NCBI RefSeq assembly: GCF_047675955.1
Contig: NC_132925.1
Span: 19,864,688 to 19,928,687, forward strand
DNA from: Chlorocebus sabaeus
Lineage: Eukaryota; Chordata; Mammalia; Primates; Cercopithecidae
Reading direction: 5' to 3'
Length of the DNA stretch: 64,000 nucleotides
The translations under genes and the position numbers were made by a program. Position 1 is the stretch's first letter; every line of letters starts with the position of its first letter. Under the pieces are notes generated by a model. It saw only the letters and a program-made list of their open reading frames with translations, ran no database searches and was not told where the DNA came from. Below are positions 1-9,950 of this stretch, one piece after another.

Positions 1-88
1 GCGGTGAGCCGAGATCGCACCACTGCACTCCAGCGTGAGCCACAGAGCAAGACTCTGTCTCATAAAACAAAACAAAACAAAAAAAACA
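1..88 (+). mobile_element. Alu SINE, right-monomer 3' end, cut by window edge
   Basis: The window opens inside the right arm of a sense Alu: GAGCCGAGATCGCACCACTG, then the CACTCCAGC block, and a tail made of CAAAA units to about 88. Most of the element lies before the window. It is followed directly by the second half of a MIR, so this Alu probably landed in that MIR. Confidence 0.93.
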
Positions 89-95
89 GACTGTT

Positions 96-190
96 AGGAT
101 TATTGTTAGGACAAAATGAAATAATTTTTGTGAGGTGCTAAGCACCATGTCTGGCATAACAGAAGCCGACAATAAATGTTAGCAAAGGCA
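96..190 (+). mobile_element. MIR SINE, 3' half
   Basis: The order of motifs matches the MIR 3' half: a GGATTATTGTTAGGA-like block, GAAATAATTTTTGTGAGGTG, CTAAGCACCATGTCTGGCA, then AATAAATGTTAGC. It is old and diverged. Its 5' half is presumably on the other side of the adjacent Alu, outside the window. Confidence 0.72.
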
Positions 191-1189
191 AAATCACTTT
201 GAATAGAAAAATCCTGCCATTCTCCTCTCATCTGTTTTGACTCTTACAAAGATTCCATTATATAATGGTAAATGAAAGGGTATCTTCTGTCACTTAAAAC
301 AGAAAATTAGATCAAGTGCTGGGTAATTTGTCCTTCATCACCTAAGTGATTACACAAGTGGTTTCAAGGCCCCTTTCAGTTCTGTGGCTATATCATTCTA
401 GCAATGGGGTGCTGTTTTTCCTATTAAGAAATTGCAGGTCAGAACTCACATCTTCTCTGTAGTAATAAAGTGGCATGCTCACACAGAGGATGGAACAGAG
501 CCCATTATCAAAACTTAGTAAAGACTTTGATTTTCAGAGTTGTAAATGACGAGGAGTATAAACAGAGACCTACGGAATATTTGTTTCTCATGGAAAGATA
601 AGATACCTACAACATTTTTAAAAGGTGAAAACAAAGGCTAGATCATTGATTTTTTTTTTTTTTTCAGCAAAGGCATTTAAGAAAATATTTGCTTTGTGCT
701 TGGCTCTGGGAGATAATAGAAGTAATTATTAAACCGGAATTTAGTGGCCCAAGTTGAATCAGGAAGCCAGTTCCTCAGAACAGTTCCCAGCAATGGTTGA
801 AGACTCTAACAAGATATACAGCCAAAGCCAGACACTTTTTTACTTGTGAAAGACTGTGAAAAAAACATCAATCATATTTTCCTGGAGCTCCGTTAGTCCT
901 GCCTATCAAACTCTTTGATGATAATAAAATTACATCCTGGAGAATTGATAATTAAGATCCTTCAGTGCCAATGTACTGAATTGCTTGATTTTACATAGAC
1001 TATGGTTATATACCTTCCATATTAGTGTATCCTGGAAGGAAGTAAGATGGAATTTCAAGTGGCCCATTCTCCATTTTTGCAGATTACAGATAGGCTTCAG
1101 AAACTCCCCCTCCAGGAAACTACATCCCATCCCACCTTTGAATTAAACGCGTTATCTCTGTGCTCCCATATAGCCTATGTAGACTTCTA
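191..1189. other. Repeat-poor non-coding stretch
   Basis: I recognise no gene or repeat family here. A 15-base T run lies at 650-664 without any Alu body beside it. The only open frame is a short minus-strand one near 930-1130 with no splice context, judged fortuitous. Confidence 0.5.
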
Positions 1190-1325
1190 ACGTAGCACGT
1201 ACCACATTGCTATGACATATTTACTTGCCTAACTCCCAGACTTGACCTTGGAGTCCTTGGCTAGGTTGTAAGGTGCCTGGCACTTCAGAGTTATTCAGTA
1301 AGTGTTCATTGACGGACTGACTGAC
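1190..1325 (+). mobile_element. L2 LINE, 3' end
   Basis: Reads like the L2 3' terminus: TTGGCTAGGTTGTAAGGTG, GTGCCTGGCACTTCAGAG, then a TCAGTAAGTGTTCATTGA-type tail ending in a short TGAC repeat. Only the last portion of the element is present. Confidence 0.6.
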
Positions 1326-1633
1326 ACGTTTTTAAGTTTCCATCTTCAAACGGGCCCTTACTGTCAATAACAGATTTATTCATTCCTTATTGCCTCTGTC
1401 TCGTTGCTAAACCATGATTCCAAAGCTTTAACACTCTTTTCATGCCCTTTCTTCCACTTATTCCCTAACCACTCTCACCCTTCACAAACACCTTCACCTT
1501 CCTTACCCTTCTTCTTTGTTGCTTTCCTTCCTCTGCCCCCAACACCTCTTCACATCTTTACACATGTTCTCCTTTTCCTGTCTTTAGAAGTATTGCTCTT
1601 GGTTTCCAATTCTGTCCCCTCCATCTAAGTTCG
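1326..1633. other. Pyrimidine-rich non-coding stretch
   Basis: Strongly C/T-rich on the + strand between an L2 tail and an antisense Alu. It could be decayed L2 body, but I cannot align enough of it to say so. The 74-codon frame here reflects the base composition (Pro, Ser, Phe, Leu). Confidence 0.4.
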
Positions 1634-1893
1634 TTTGTTTTTGTAAGATGGAGTCTTGCTCTGTCACCTAGGCTGGAGTGCCCTGGCATGATCTTGGCTC
1701 ACTGCAAACTCTGCCTCCTGGGTTCAAGTGATTCTTGTGTCTCAACCTCTCTAGTAGCTGGGATTACAGGAGCCTACTACCACACTCGGCTCATTTTGGC
1801 CAGACTGTTCTCGAATTCCTAACCTCAGGTGATCCACCTGCCTCGGCCTTCCAAAGTGCTGGGATTACAGGCGTGAGCCACCACGCCCAGCCA
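1634..1893 (-). mobile_element. Alu SINE, antisense, internally deleted
   Basis: The antisense hallmarks are present: GATGGAGTCTTGCTCTGTC, TCACTGCAAACTCTGCCTCC, GTGCTGGGATTACAGGCGTG. Between the CTCGGCTCATTTTGGCC and CAGACTGTTCTC segments, the usual central stretch with the TTTTTAGTAGAGA block is missing, so the element has a deletion of several tens of bases. It appears old. Confidence 0.93.
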
Positions 1894-2029
1894 CTTCCAT
1901 GTAAGCTTTGGATCATAAGCATCGCCTCTTAAATCTTGCCCATCAAATACCCGCTTCCCTTCTGTAGCCATAGTTTCTTTCTCACTGTTGGTTCTTTTTC
2001 TACAACTTTGTAACATGCCCAGTGGTCCC

Positions 2030-2330
2030 ACTTTCTAATAAAATCTCCACTTTCCCTGCTTCCCACTCTGCCAATTTCTCTTCCATCTTCACATTGCCTG
2101 AATTCATTGTACTCATCTCCTAACTTCCCACCCCCAACTTACAGTCCAGATTCGGCCCTCACCAATGGCTTCCTAATTTCCAAATCCAGGAACATCTTCT
2201 TAAAAAGGTCTTCCTACCTATTTCTGTCCAGGACTCTAGCTGGATTTAATAATGCTGTCTTTTTCCCAGCTGCCCAGGCTAGACATCTTGGTGCTATTTT
2301 CTACCTCCTCTTAACCCTGCTTAACATTCT
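2030..2330 (+). mobile_element. L2 LINE body fragment (probable)
   Basis: CTCACCAATGGCTTCCTAAT followed by TTTCCAAATCCAG resembles the L2 ORF2 stretch just before the conserved leucine-rich block. GGCTAGACATCTTGGTG further on resembles the downstream 'NLGVIF'-coding segment. The similarity is patchy and there must be internal deletions. A search against Dfam L2 models would settle it. Confidence 0.42.
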
Positions 2331-2589
2331 GTAAGAATAAAAATACTTGTGTTTATGTTTGTACATTTATTTTTTATTTGGTATACAGCAAAAAATTACT
2401 GTATGAAGTAGAGGAGTGATGACACATTCATCAGGGTGATCTGCTTTGGCAGTGAAAGGGCCAAGCTGGTGATAAAGCATGGAAAGTAGTAAAAGCAGTG
2501 AATGAACCGCATGCATTGTATGCATAGCAGCTATTCTTAAGAATTCTGATTTCCACATATTCTAAGCACTAACAGAAGGTATTTAGCTG

Positions 2590-2877
2590 GGCCAGGCGCG
2601 GTGGCTCATGCCTGTAATCCCAGCACTTTGGGAGGCTGAGACGGGCGGATCACGAGGTCAGGAGATCGAGACCACCCTGGCTAACATGGTGAAACCCCGT
2701 CTCTACTAAAAATACAAAAATTAGCCGGGCGCGGTGGTGGGTGCCTGTAATCCCAGCTACACCGGAGAATGGCGTGAACCTGGGAGGCGGAGCTTGCAGT
2801 GAGTGGAGATTGCACCACTGCACTCCAGCCTGGGCGACAGAGCGAGACTCCGTCTCAAAAAAAAAAAAAAAAAAAAA
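2590..2877 (+). mobile_element. AluY-like SINE, full ends, 19-base internal loss
   Basis: Starts GGCCAGGCGCGGTGGCTC and keeps CpG-rich blocks (GGGCGGATCACGAGGTCAGG, ATTAGCCGGGCGCGGTGG, GACAGAGCGAGACTCCGTCT), then a long A tail. The CACGAGG form and retained CpGs suggest a young (Y-type) copy. The right arm jumps from CCCAGCTAC to ACCGGAGAATGGCG, losing about 19 bases. Possible imperfect TSD GTATTTAGCTG / GTGTTTAGTTG. Confidence 0.93.
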
Positions 2878-3088
2878 GTGTTTAGTTGAAGAAAGCCAAC
2901 CCAACCAAGACTTGAAGCCAGAATGTTGTTTTTTTCACAAATAGTTGTGATATTTTTGAAATGCTAACACAAAATTATGTATCTACACATATATGTGTGT
3001 CTATATATAGAGAGACATGAAAGATCCTCATTAGGTTTCTATGTGGTAATATCATCAGACATCTTTTAAGGAACAAAACAATGCTCTT

Positions 3089-3100
3089 AATCACTTCTTT
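3089..3100. repeat. TSD of the L1PA insertion (left copy)
   Basis: AATCACTTCTTT at 3089-3100 is repeated at 4684-4695 on the other side of the L1. In the right copy the repeat is followed by AA, giving the TTT/AA context expected of the L1 endonuclease for a minus-strand insertion. Confidence 0.88.
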
Positions 3101-4683
3101 TTTTTTTAATGTCTTCTTTTTTTTATTATTATTATACTTTAAGTTCTAGGGTACATGTGCATAGCGTGCAGGTTTGTTACATATGTATACTTGTGCCATG
3201 TTGGTGTGCTGCACCCATCAACTCATCAGCACCCATCAACCAGTCATTTACATCAGGTATAACTCCCAATGCAATCCCCCCCCACCCCCTCCCCATAATA
3301 GGCCCCGGTGTGTGATGTTCCCCTTCCTGAGTCCAAGTGATCTCATTGTTCAGTTCCCACCTATGAGTGAGAACATGCGGTGTTTGGTTTTCTGTTCTTG
3401 TGATAGTTTGCTGAGAATGATGGTTTCCAGCTGCATCCATGTCCCTACAAAGGACATAAACTCATCTTTTTTTATGGCTACATAGTATTCCATGGTGTAT
3501 ATGTGCCATATTTTCTTAATCCAGTCTGTCACTAATGGACATTTGGGTTGATTCCAAGTCTTTGCTATTGTGAATAGTGCTGCCATGAACATACGTGTGC
3601 ATGTGTCTTTATAGCAGCATGATTTATAATCCTTTGGGTATATACCCAGTAATGGGATGGCTGGGTCACATGGTACTTCTAGTTCTAGATCCTTGAGGAA
3701 TCGCCGTACTGTTTTCCATAATGGTTGAACTAGTTTACAATCCCACCAACAGTGTAAAAGTGTTCCTATTTCTTCACATCCTCTCCAGCACCTGTTGTTT
3801 CCTGACTTTTTAATGATCATCATTCTAACTGGTGTGAGATGGTATCTCATTGTTGTTTTGATTTGTATTTCTCTGATGGCCAGTGATGAGGAGCATTTTT
3901 TCATGTGTGTGTTGGCTGCATGAATGTCTTCTTTTGAGAAATGTCTGTTCATATCCTTTGCCCACTTTTTGATGGAGTTGTTTGTTTTTTTCTTGTAAAT
4001 TTGTTTGAGTTCTTTGTAGGTTCTGGATATTAGCCCTTTGTCAGATGAGTAGATTGCAAAAATTTTCTCCCATTCTGTAGGTTGCCTGTTCACTCTGATG
4101 GTAGTTTCTTTTGCTGTGCAGAAGCTCTTTAGTTTAATTAGATCCCATTTGTGAATTGTGGCTTTTGTTGCCATTGCTTTTGGTTTTCTTCTAGGGTTTT
4201 TTATGGTTTTAGGTCTAACATTTAAGTCTCTAATCCATCTTGAATTAATTTTCATATAAGGAGTAAGGAAAGGATCCAGTTTCAGCTTTCTACTTATGGC
4301 TAGCCAATTTTCCCAGTACCATTTAGTAAATAGGGAATCCTGTCCCCATTTCTTGTTTTTGTCAGGTTTGTCAAAGATCAGATGACTGTAGATGTGTGGT
4401 ATTATTTCTGAGGACTCTGTTCTGTTCCATTGGTCTATATCTCTGTTTTGGTACCAGTACCATGCTGTTTTGGTTACTGTAGCCTTGTAGTATAGTTTGA
4501 AGTCAGGTAACATGATGCCTCCAGCTTTGTTCTTTTGACTTAGGAATGTCTTGGCAATGCGGGCTCTTTTTTGGTTCCATAGGAACTTTAAAGCAGTTTT
4601 TTCCAGTTCTGTGAAGAAACTCATTGGTAGCTTGATGGGGATGGCATTGAATCTATAAATTACCTTGGGCAGTTTGGCCATTA
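3101..4683 (-). mobile_element. LINE-1, L1PA type, 5'-truncated, antisense
   Basis: A poly-T (the A tail) begins at 3101. It is followed by the L1PA 3' UTR read backwards (TTAAGTTCTAGGGTACATGT, GGTTTGTTACATATGTATAC), the G-rich tract as a C run near 3277-3293, and the ORF2 tail. The 3' UTR contains a short tandem duplication around 3218-3243 (two CACCCATCAAC units). Truncation leaves about 1.58 kb. Both TSDs and the endonuclease-like cut site are visible, so this is a standard retrotransposition. Confidence 0.96.
3350..4681 (-). pseudogene. L1 ORF2p C-terminal fragment (443 codons open)
   Basis: The frame encodes the post-reverse-transcriptase part of L1 ORF2p, which normally copies L1 RNA into target DNA. 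The Cys-rich motif is intact at about residues 298-315 (CWRGCEEIGTLLHCWWDC, pattern C-x3-C-x7-H-x4-C), and the frame ends in the usual SLIGGN. It starts at the L1 truncation point, so endonuclease and catalytic RT are absent and there is no promoter. Near residue 161 about 20 residues are missing in frame compared with the usual protein. Non-functional despite being open. Confidence 0.93.
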
Positions 4684-4695
4684 AATCACTTCTTT
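4684..4695. repeat. TSD of the L1PA insertion (right copy)
   Basis: Same 12 bases as 3089-3100 (AATCACTTCTTT), followed by AATACC. It marks the pre-insertion site. Confidence 0.88.
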
Positions 4696-4817
4696 AATAC
4701 CATAAATAGTTGGAATTTTCATCCTCTGGGGCCTCCTATGAACCTCTGCAGAGTAGTTCAGCCCTCAGACTGGAAATTAAGCTCATCAGTAGTTACTTGC
4801 TTGACACTCCCCCTCCC

Positions 4818-4872
4818 CCTTTTCCTTTTTCTTTCTTTCTTTCTTTCTTTTTTTTTTTTTTTTTTTTTTTTT
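4818..4872. repeat. (TTTC)n and poly-T tract
   Basis: CTTT units pass into an uninterrupted T run of more than 20 bases. No Alu or L1 body adjoins it on the left, and an alphoid fragment starts immediately to its right. It may be the trace of a retroposed tail or a plain microsatellite. Confidence 0.85.
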
Positions 4873-4873
4873 G

Positions 4874-5207
4874 GTGTGTGTGTTTGTTTGGAACCTGTTT
4901 AATGAAAACACAGATTCCATTCAGTGATATAAAACAGCACATCACAAAGCTTTTTCACACATAGCTTGTTTTTAGTTCTTAGGCCTGGGTATTTGTGTGT
5001 TCTTAATATAGGCCTGATAACTGCTGAAATGTCATTTTTTAGATTCAACAAAATGTGTGTTTTGAAGCTGTTTAATGAAAACACAGGTTTCATTCAGTGA
5101 TATAAAACAGCACATCACAAAGCATTTTCCAAGATAGCCTCTTTTTATTTATTAGGGCTGGATATCTGAGCCCATTGAGCCTTTATATAAATATGAATAT
5201 GTCACTT
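4874..5207 (+). repeat. Diverged alpha-satellite (alphoid) fragment, about two monomers
   Basis: Two tandem units have a period of about 173 bases: CTGTTTAATGAAAACACAG recurs at 4895 and 5068, and AGCACATCACAAAGC recurs once per unit. The unit aligns to alpha-satellite: CACATCACAAAG, ATAGGCCT, AAATGTC, an AGATTC(T)ACAAAA-like box and a GTGTTT...GGTTTCATTCAGTGA stretch occur in the right order and spacing. I estimate roughly 65-70% similarity, so this is monomeric and ancient rather than a higher-order array. It is cut on the right by an L1 3' tail. Confidence 0.78.
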
Positions 5208-5355
5208 CTTTTTTTGTTTTCAATTTAATTTAATTTTAATTTCCAGGATACATGTGCAGGACGTGCAGGTTTGTTACATAGGTAAACCTGGGCTGTGGTG
5301 GTTTGCTGCACCTATCAACCCATCACCTAGGTATTAAGCCCTGCATGCATTATTA
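5208..5355 (-). mobile_element. L1 3' UTR fragment, antisense
   Basis: Poly-T/AATTTAATTTAATTTTAA followed by ATACATGTGCAGGACGTGCA, GGTTTGTTACATAGGTAAAC and CACCTATCAACCCATCACCT is the L1 3' end read backwards. Only about 150 bases remain. It terminates the alphoid fragment. Confidence 0.88.
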
Positions 5356-5469
5356 TTTTTATTATTATTATCATTATTTGAAGGTAAGATGGAGGTTTAG
5401 TTTGAATTTAAGAGAACAGTAACAGAAAGGGAAAATAACCAGCCACCCAGGGTCTATTTTTAACTGCCA

Positions 5470-6020
5470 CAGCTTGAGCAAAGCCATGAAGAGAGAGAAC
5501 TAGGGCCTGTTAATGCCAGCCATGAAAAAGCTGCTACAGTGGCAATGTGTGGCTGAGCCTAGCAGGAAAGTGCTTACATAGCACTCAGGCCTACCTTTCA
5601 AGGGCCTTGCAAAGAAAGGAGACATTTGAGAGGCAACAAGAATTATAACATGTATGTGCCACAGAAGGGTAGGAGGAATTCCACGGGTAAATGGTCACAT
5701 GGGTCTACAGTTAGTAGAATTAGACAACATTTCACCATACACTTCCAGTGAAGCTTGGTTTGAATCTTGGTACTCTTGCAAGAGAAGAAGAGAGCTGGGG
5801 GCAGAGCAGGCAGTGTGAGGCATAGAGGCATGAGCCAGTAGGACTTGTTCAGGGAACGGCAGTGTAGATCATGAGGCTAGAGCCTGAGGTTGTGGGGAGG
5901 CGCATGATGGAGTAGAAGAGGCAGAGAAGGGACCAGAGGAGATGTCAAAATGAACTGAAGATAGCTGTACTAGTTTGGCATCTTAAAGAATTTTGGCTTT
6001 ACACTTAGGCAGTGGGAAGC
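5470..6020 (-). mobile_element. L2 LINE body, antisense
   Basis: Contains the antisense L2 order GGAGACATTTGAGAGG, GAATTCCACGGGTAA, GGCATAGAGGCATGAGCC, GTAGATCATGAGGCTAGAGCC and TTTGGCTTTACACTTAGGC, then GTGGGAAGCTATTAG. It is diverged, but the motif order is maintained over 500 bases. Confidence 0.62.
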
Positions 6021-6031
6021 TATTAGTTGTT

Positions 6032-6090
6032 TCTAAGCAAGTTTTCTTATCTGTGAAATGGAAATAATGAGCTCTGTACCACTGGATTCT
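6032..6090 (+). mobile_element. MIR core fragment
   Basis: AAGTTTTCTTATCTGTGAAA followed by TGGAAATAATGAGCTCTGTA matches the conserved MIR core. Too short to define ends. Confidence 0.5.
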
Positions 6091-6278
6091 TGTGTGTAAA
6101 AACATAGCAAATTGTCATCCGTTGGTAACTATTTGTTCCTTCATTTTTTTAATCTGGTAAATAATTGAAATAGGTTATAAATGTAACAGAATTTGAAAGC
6201 ACATCAGGATATGATGGTAATTTAAAAAAAAATTCATTGCATAAATGTTCAGGTAGTTTCCATTTTCCCCAAACTTTA

Positions 6279-6600
6279 TTTATTTATTTTATTTTATTTT
6301 ATTTTATCTTATGTTTTGAGTCAGAATCTCACTCTCTTGCCCAGGTTAGAGTATAGCAGCACAACCTCGGCTCACTGCAACCTCCAACTCCCAGCTTACA
6401 AGCGATTCTTATGCCTCAGCCTCCTGAGTAGCTGGGATTACAGACGTGCACCACTGTGCCCAGCTAATTTTTGTATTTTTAGCAGTGGCAGGGTTTCGCC
6501 ATGTTGGCCACGCTGGTCTTGAACTCCTGGCCTCTCGTGATCTGCCTCACTCAGACTCCCAAAGTGCTGGGATTACAGGTGTGAGCCACCGGGCCTGGCC
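6279..6600 (-). mobile_element. Alu SINE, antisense, with TSD
   Basis: Complete antisense Alu with a T-rich (TTTA)n tail at 6279-6310 and ending CCACCGGGCCTGGCC. TSD ATTTTCCCCAAACTTTA (6262-6278) recurs as ATTTTCCTCAAATTTTA (6601-6617). Confidence 0.95.
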
Positions 6601-6617
6601 ATTTTCCTCAAATTTTA

Positions 6618-7394
6618 AATATTTTATTTTCTATATAAATATTAAAAAGAAGAGGAATTAAGTCATTTAATTTGTCTGTAACTCTAATTCATTACATTGT
6701 TTGTATCCATTTTCTGGACTTTTCTGAGCCTTAATTTTTCATGTGTGTAATTTCTTTTGCAGTCGGATAAATTGAATTTAGTAATCTGTAGACCAAAATG
6801 CTATAGCCTTTTAGAGATGGAACAAAATTAGTTGTTATAAAAATGTTTATTTTCTAACAGACTCCAATAAATAGAACGATAATGAGTCTCCATTCACATT
6901 AGCTCCCAGAGGACATGGGATAATTGTATAGAAAACAATTAAAGGAAGGGATTGTACTAATGTAATTTTTTTAGAATTACCCAACAGTAAGATTATGAGC
7001 ATGGTTCTTGACTGAGCCCCCCAGCCCACTCAGTGTAGTAGGACTAAAACTCAGACCACTCCCATTGTACAAAGGAGTTGTGTTCAGAATGCATTCAGAT
7101 GGCTAACATCTGTCACTTGCAGAAAAAAAAGGTGAGTTAGGCCTAGCTGTTCCTTTCACCTTTCCTCCTTTCCTGCCTCCTTCATTTATAAATTGTCTAA
7201 AGTGTGTATAGCATTATGCCTCCCAATGTTATAATGATTGGCTCCATCGCAACCTGGGTTAAGTTTAACATTGAAAAATTAGTGGTAGCTCACAACCTGC
7301 CAAGTACCAGAGAGAAGTAGTTCTTTTCTGTCCAAACAGACAAATCAGTGGTGGTTTCTGTGTGTTTTTCTAGTTAGAGTAGCCACCTTTACAC
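6618..7394. other. Unassigned non-coding sequence
   Basis: AT-rich stretch without recognisable repeat or exon structure. A 60-codon minus frame near 6847-7029 has no splice or start context. Confidence 0.45.
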
Positions 7395-7562
7395 ACCTAG
7401 TTTTAGTTATTCCTCTCAACAACACTCTGAGGTAGGTTTTAGGATCCCCATTTTACAGATGAGGCAAACGAGGGCTCGGAAAAGTTAAGTGGCAGAACCT
7501 GGATGTCAGGTCAAAGACTGTAACTTCCAGCCCAGCCCTCTTTCCACAACTGCACCTCAGTT
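7395..7562 (-). mobile_element. MIR SINE, antisense
   Basis: ATTCCTCTCAACAACACTCT, GAGGTAGGTTTTAGGATCCC, CATTTTACAGATGAGGC and AAAGTTAAGTGGCAGAACC follow the antisense MIR order through to the 5' part near 7560. Confidence 0.82.
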
Positions 7563-8100
7563 AGGCAGCCAAGGTGTTTGTGCCTACCCACAGGGGAAAA
7601 ATCAAAGATTGCGAACACTAGTAGAAGCAACATTCCGATTAGGAATATAAAAGATTACAGCGTGAAGTCAAATAATCTCCCTCCTCACCTCCTGTGGGTC
7701 TTGCCCAAATCGTTATTTAGCCTCTTCTTCTATCCCTCCCTCCTACAGTCTTTTTGCCTGCTTCCTAATCATTAGATTGACATGTCAAGGTAGGGGAGAA
7801 GTAGGGGAGTCCGGAGTCCTGGTACTGGGATTGAGGGGAGGAACACTTTCACTTTCAGGGCTATTGTTCTTGCTTCCCTTTGGATGAAGTAGTATTTTCT
7901 GTTATTCATTTTATGTTTACCTACTGTCTGAATTGAATACTGTTAATTTATGTGCCCTTGGCTCTAAACCTCTGGTTTTATATTTTTATGTTGTTAATAT
8001 TTTTAATTGGTGTTTCTAAAGTAAATGTACTCTATGTGTTTGGCAGACCAACAAAGTGAAATGTAAAAGAGTCTATTTTTAAAAGTCACCATATAAGGTG
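7563..8100. other. Unassigned non-coding sequence
   Basis: No repeat family or exon recognised. Short frames only. Confidence 0.4.
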
Positions 8101-8490
8101 AAAAGGCCCTTTTTGTGTGGGTGTGTGCGTGCGTGTGTGCAGATCGCAGGTTTTATCAGGAACATATTCGTTAATATTTATTGTCACAGTTTACAGTGTG
8201 CCCCTTGAGTCCCTCTGGATTATGCACAGCCCAAATGACGTAACCTTGGAAAATGCAATAAATCTAAAGTTGGAAACCACTTCTAATGGGAAGTTTCTTG
8301 AAAGTTGTAAAGTTAAATTGCCTCTTCCAGGATGAGGGAGGTGGTGCAGAGAATGCCCGAGGGGATCCGGACTTGCCTCTTGCGGGTGTTATCCCCTGTG
8401 TTGGAATGCCGGGTTTGTGGGTTGGATTATTTTGTTTTGTTTTGTTTGAAATCCTCTGAGTATTTTTTAACCCCAATACTCCATGGGGTG
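8101..8490. promoter_or_regulatory. Repeat-free stretch with a CRE-like site (speculative)
   Basis: Contains TGACGTAA at about 8237 (the bZIP/CREB-ATF type octamer) plus several retained CpGs (CCCGAGGGGATCCGGAC, TTGCGGGTG, GCCGGG) in an otherwise CpG-poor window. A (TTTTG)n run lies at about 8429-8450. Retained CpGs may hint at constraint or recent origin, but no conservation data are available. Confidence 0.22.
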
Positions 8491-9039
8491 GCAAGCTTAT
8501 AGATATGTATACCTTAAAATGTAACCTTTGATCATCCTTTTATGTATCTAGAATGACTCTTATGCTGTATATGCATACCCAGGAGCCCAGAAGCATAATT
8601 CGATTCATCAGAATCTTAACTTTGCAAGGAGACAGGCATTATGTAGTTCATTTTGCCAGCCCATGTTTGAACCCATCCAGTGCTGTGCAGCCAAATACCA
8701 GTCAAAGTATCCTATGTTTTACATTTTAGGACATTCTTTGCCATATTATTTTGGGGAGCTGGAAAGGCTCCTGGGAACCTATACCTTTGGCCCTGGTGTC
8801 TCTTTTTGAAGCTACATAGAATATTCTCTTATAAGTGATTTAGTCTAAAAAATTTGTTTAAGAATATTTATCTCCTTCCAAGACATTTGTAGATATTTAA
8901 AGATAATGACAGTGATCTTGCCTTTCCCCCTTTCTAGATGCCAAACATCTTTAGGTCTGCCAACCTATTTTCTTATGTCATAGTTCATTTGTACATTTGT
9001 AGAGCACAACCCATATATATATTGACACAGCTGGAAACT
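8491..9039. other. Unassigned non-coding sequence
   Basis: No recognisable gene or repeat. Ordinary AT-rich intronic or intergenic composition. Confidence 0.4.
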
Positions 9040-9460
9040 AGGGAAGCACTGAGGACCAATTAGGCTGTGATTCCACCCTTCAGGAACTTCTGACCTATTA
9101 ATAGCAGAGTGGCAAGGGCTATTATAGGGGCCCCAAATTTAGCCTTGGTGATTGGGGGTTAGGGATGTCAAGGAAATTTTTCTGCAGGACACATCACACA
9201 AGTGAAGTCCTGAAGAGAGAGTACTGTGAGTTACCCGAGGAAGCGACATGAATGAGGAGAGGAAGGTATTCCAGGAAGGACTGGCTTGCTGGAAAGGCTG
9301 AAGGTGAGGGGATGCATGGTGAGTTCAGGGAAGTGAGGGTGGTTCATTGTGGTTGGGGCACTAAGTGGGAGATGAGGAGTAGGGAAAACATGCAGAAATG
9401 CTAGAGCAGAAACCAAGGCTAACAGTGGGGAGATGAGGTCACATGTGAGGGGAGCGTGGA
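9040..9460 (-). mobile_element. L2 LINE, antisense
   Basis: Antisense L2 signature: CACCCTTCAGGAACTTCTGA, GAAGTCCTGAAGAGAG, a GGTATTCCAGGAAGGACTGG block, repeated AAGGTGAGGGGATG-type purine runs and AGATGAGGTCACATG. It covers the segment upstream of the L2 3' end. Confidence 0.6.
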
Positions 9461-9775
9461 AGATGATGGGCAGTCCTCATCAGGAAGGATATTTATTGTT
9501 CTCTTGGGTACATAATTACTATGGGCAACATAAAAGGTTCTGCATGAGGTCATTTAGGTTTAGGAATATTTTGTATATTATCTTTTGTTTTTAGAGAAAG
9601 GATGTATTCAGTCATTAGGGTTAGACAGATACAGCTGTTTCAGTAGCATGACCATTTCTCCAGCAACAATATGTTTGGAGAAAGAAGAGGAAGAGATAAT
9701 ATTGTTTTAACATTCTTATGACTGTGAGAAAGTTTGGTGGCTTCAATACACAAGATTATAATAAATAATAACAAC
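9461..9775. other. Unassigned non-coding sequence
   Basis: Nothing recognised. It ends in an AATAATAACAACAACAGC low-complexity patch at about 9760-9787. Confidence 0.4.
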
Positions 9776-9950
9776 AACAGCAACAAACACATATAGCACT
9801 GTAGGCCTAGTCCTGTTACAGTAAGAAATATAATGTCCACATTAACTCTATGAGGGAGGTATTGTCCCCAGATACAGTTAGTTTAAATAACTTACCCAAA
9901 GTTAGAAAGCTAAGTGGGAGAGCTAGGATTTGGCTGCAGCCCCTAAGAAC
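9776..9950 (-). mobile_element. MIR SINE, antisense
   Basis: TAACTCTATGAGGGAGGTAT, TGTCCCCAGATACAGTTAG, ATAACTTACCCAAAGTTAGA and AAGTGGGAGAGCTAGGATTT track the antisense MIR consensus in order. Confidence 0.8.

Noticed and set aside
1404..1628. 74-codon plus-strand frame in pyrimidine-rich DNA
   Set aside because: Composition (Pro, Ser, Leu, Phe) follows from the C/T bias, and no splice sites or promoter are visible.
2650..2904. Frames within AluY and other Alus (2650-2904, 22124-22525, 33880-34287, 61712-62195 and similar)
   Set aside because: All fall inside Alu bodies; the recurring SPRLECSG / SCDYRR-type peptides are standard Alu translations.
8429..8450. (TTTTG)n as an Alu tail
   Set aside because: No Alu body adjoins it; the tract is short and stands alone.
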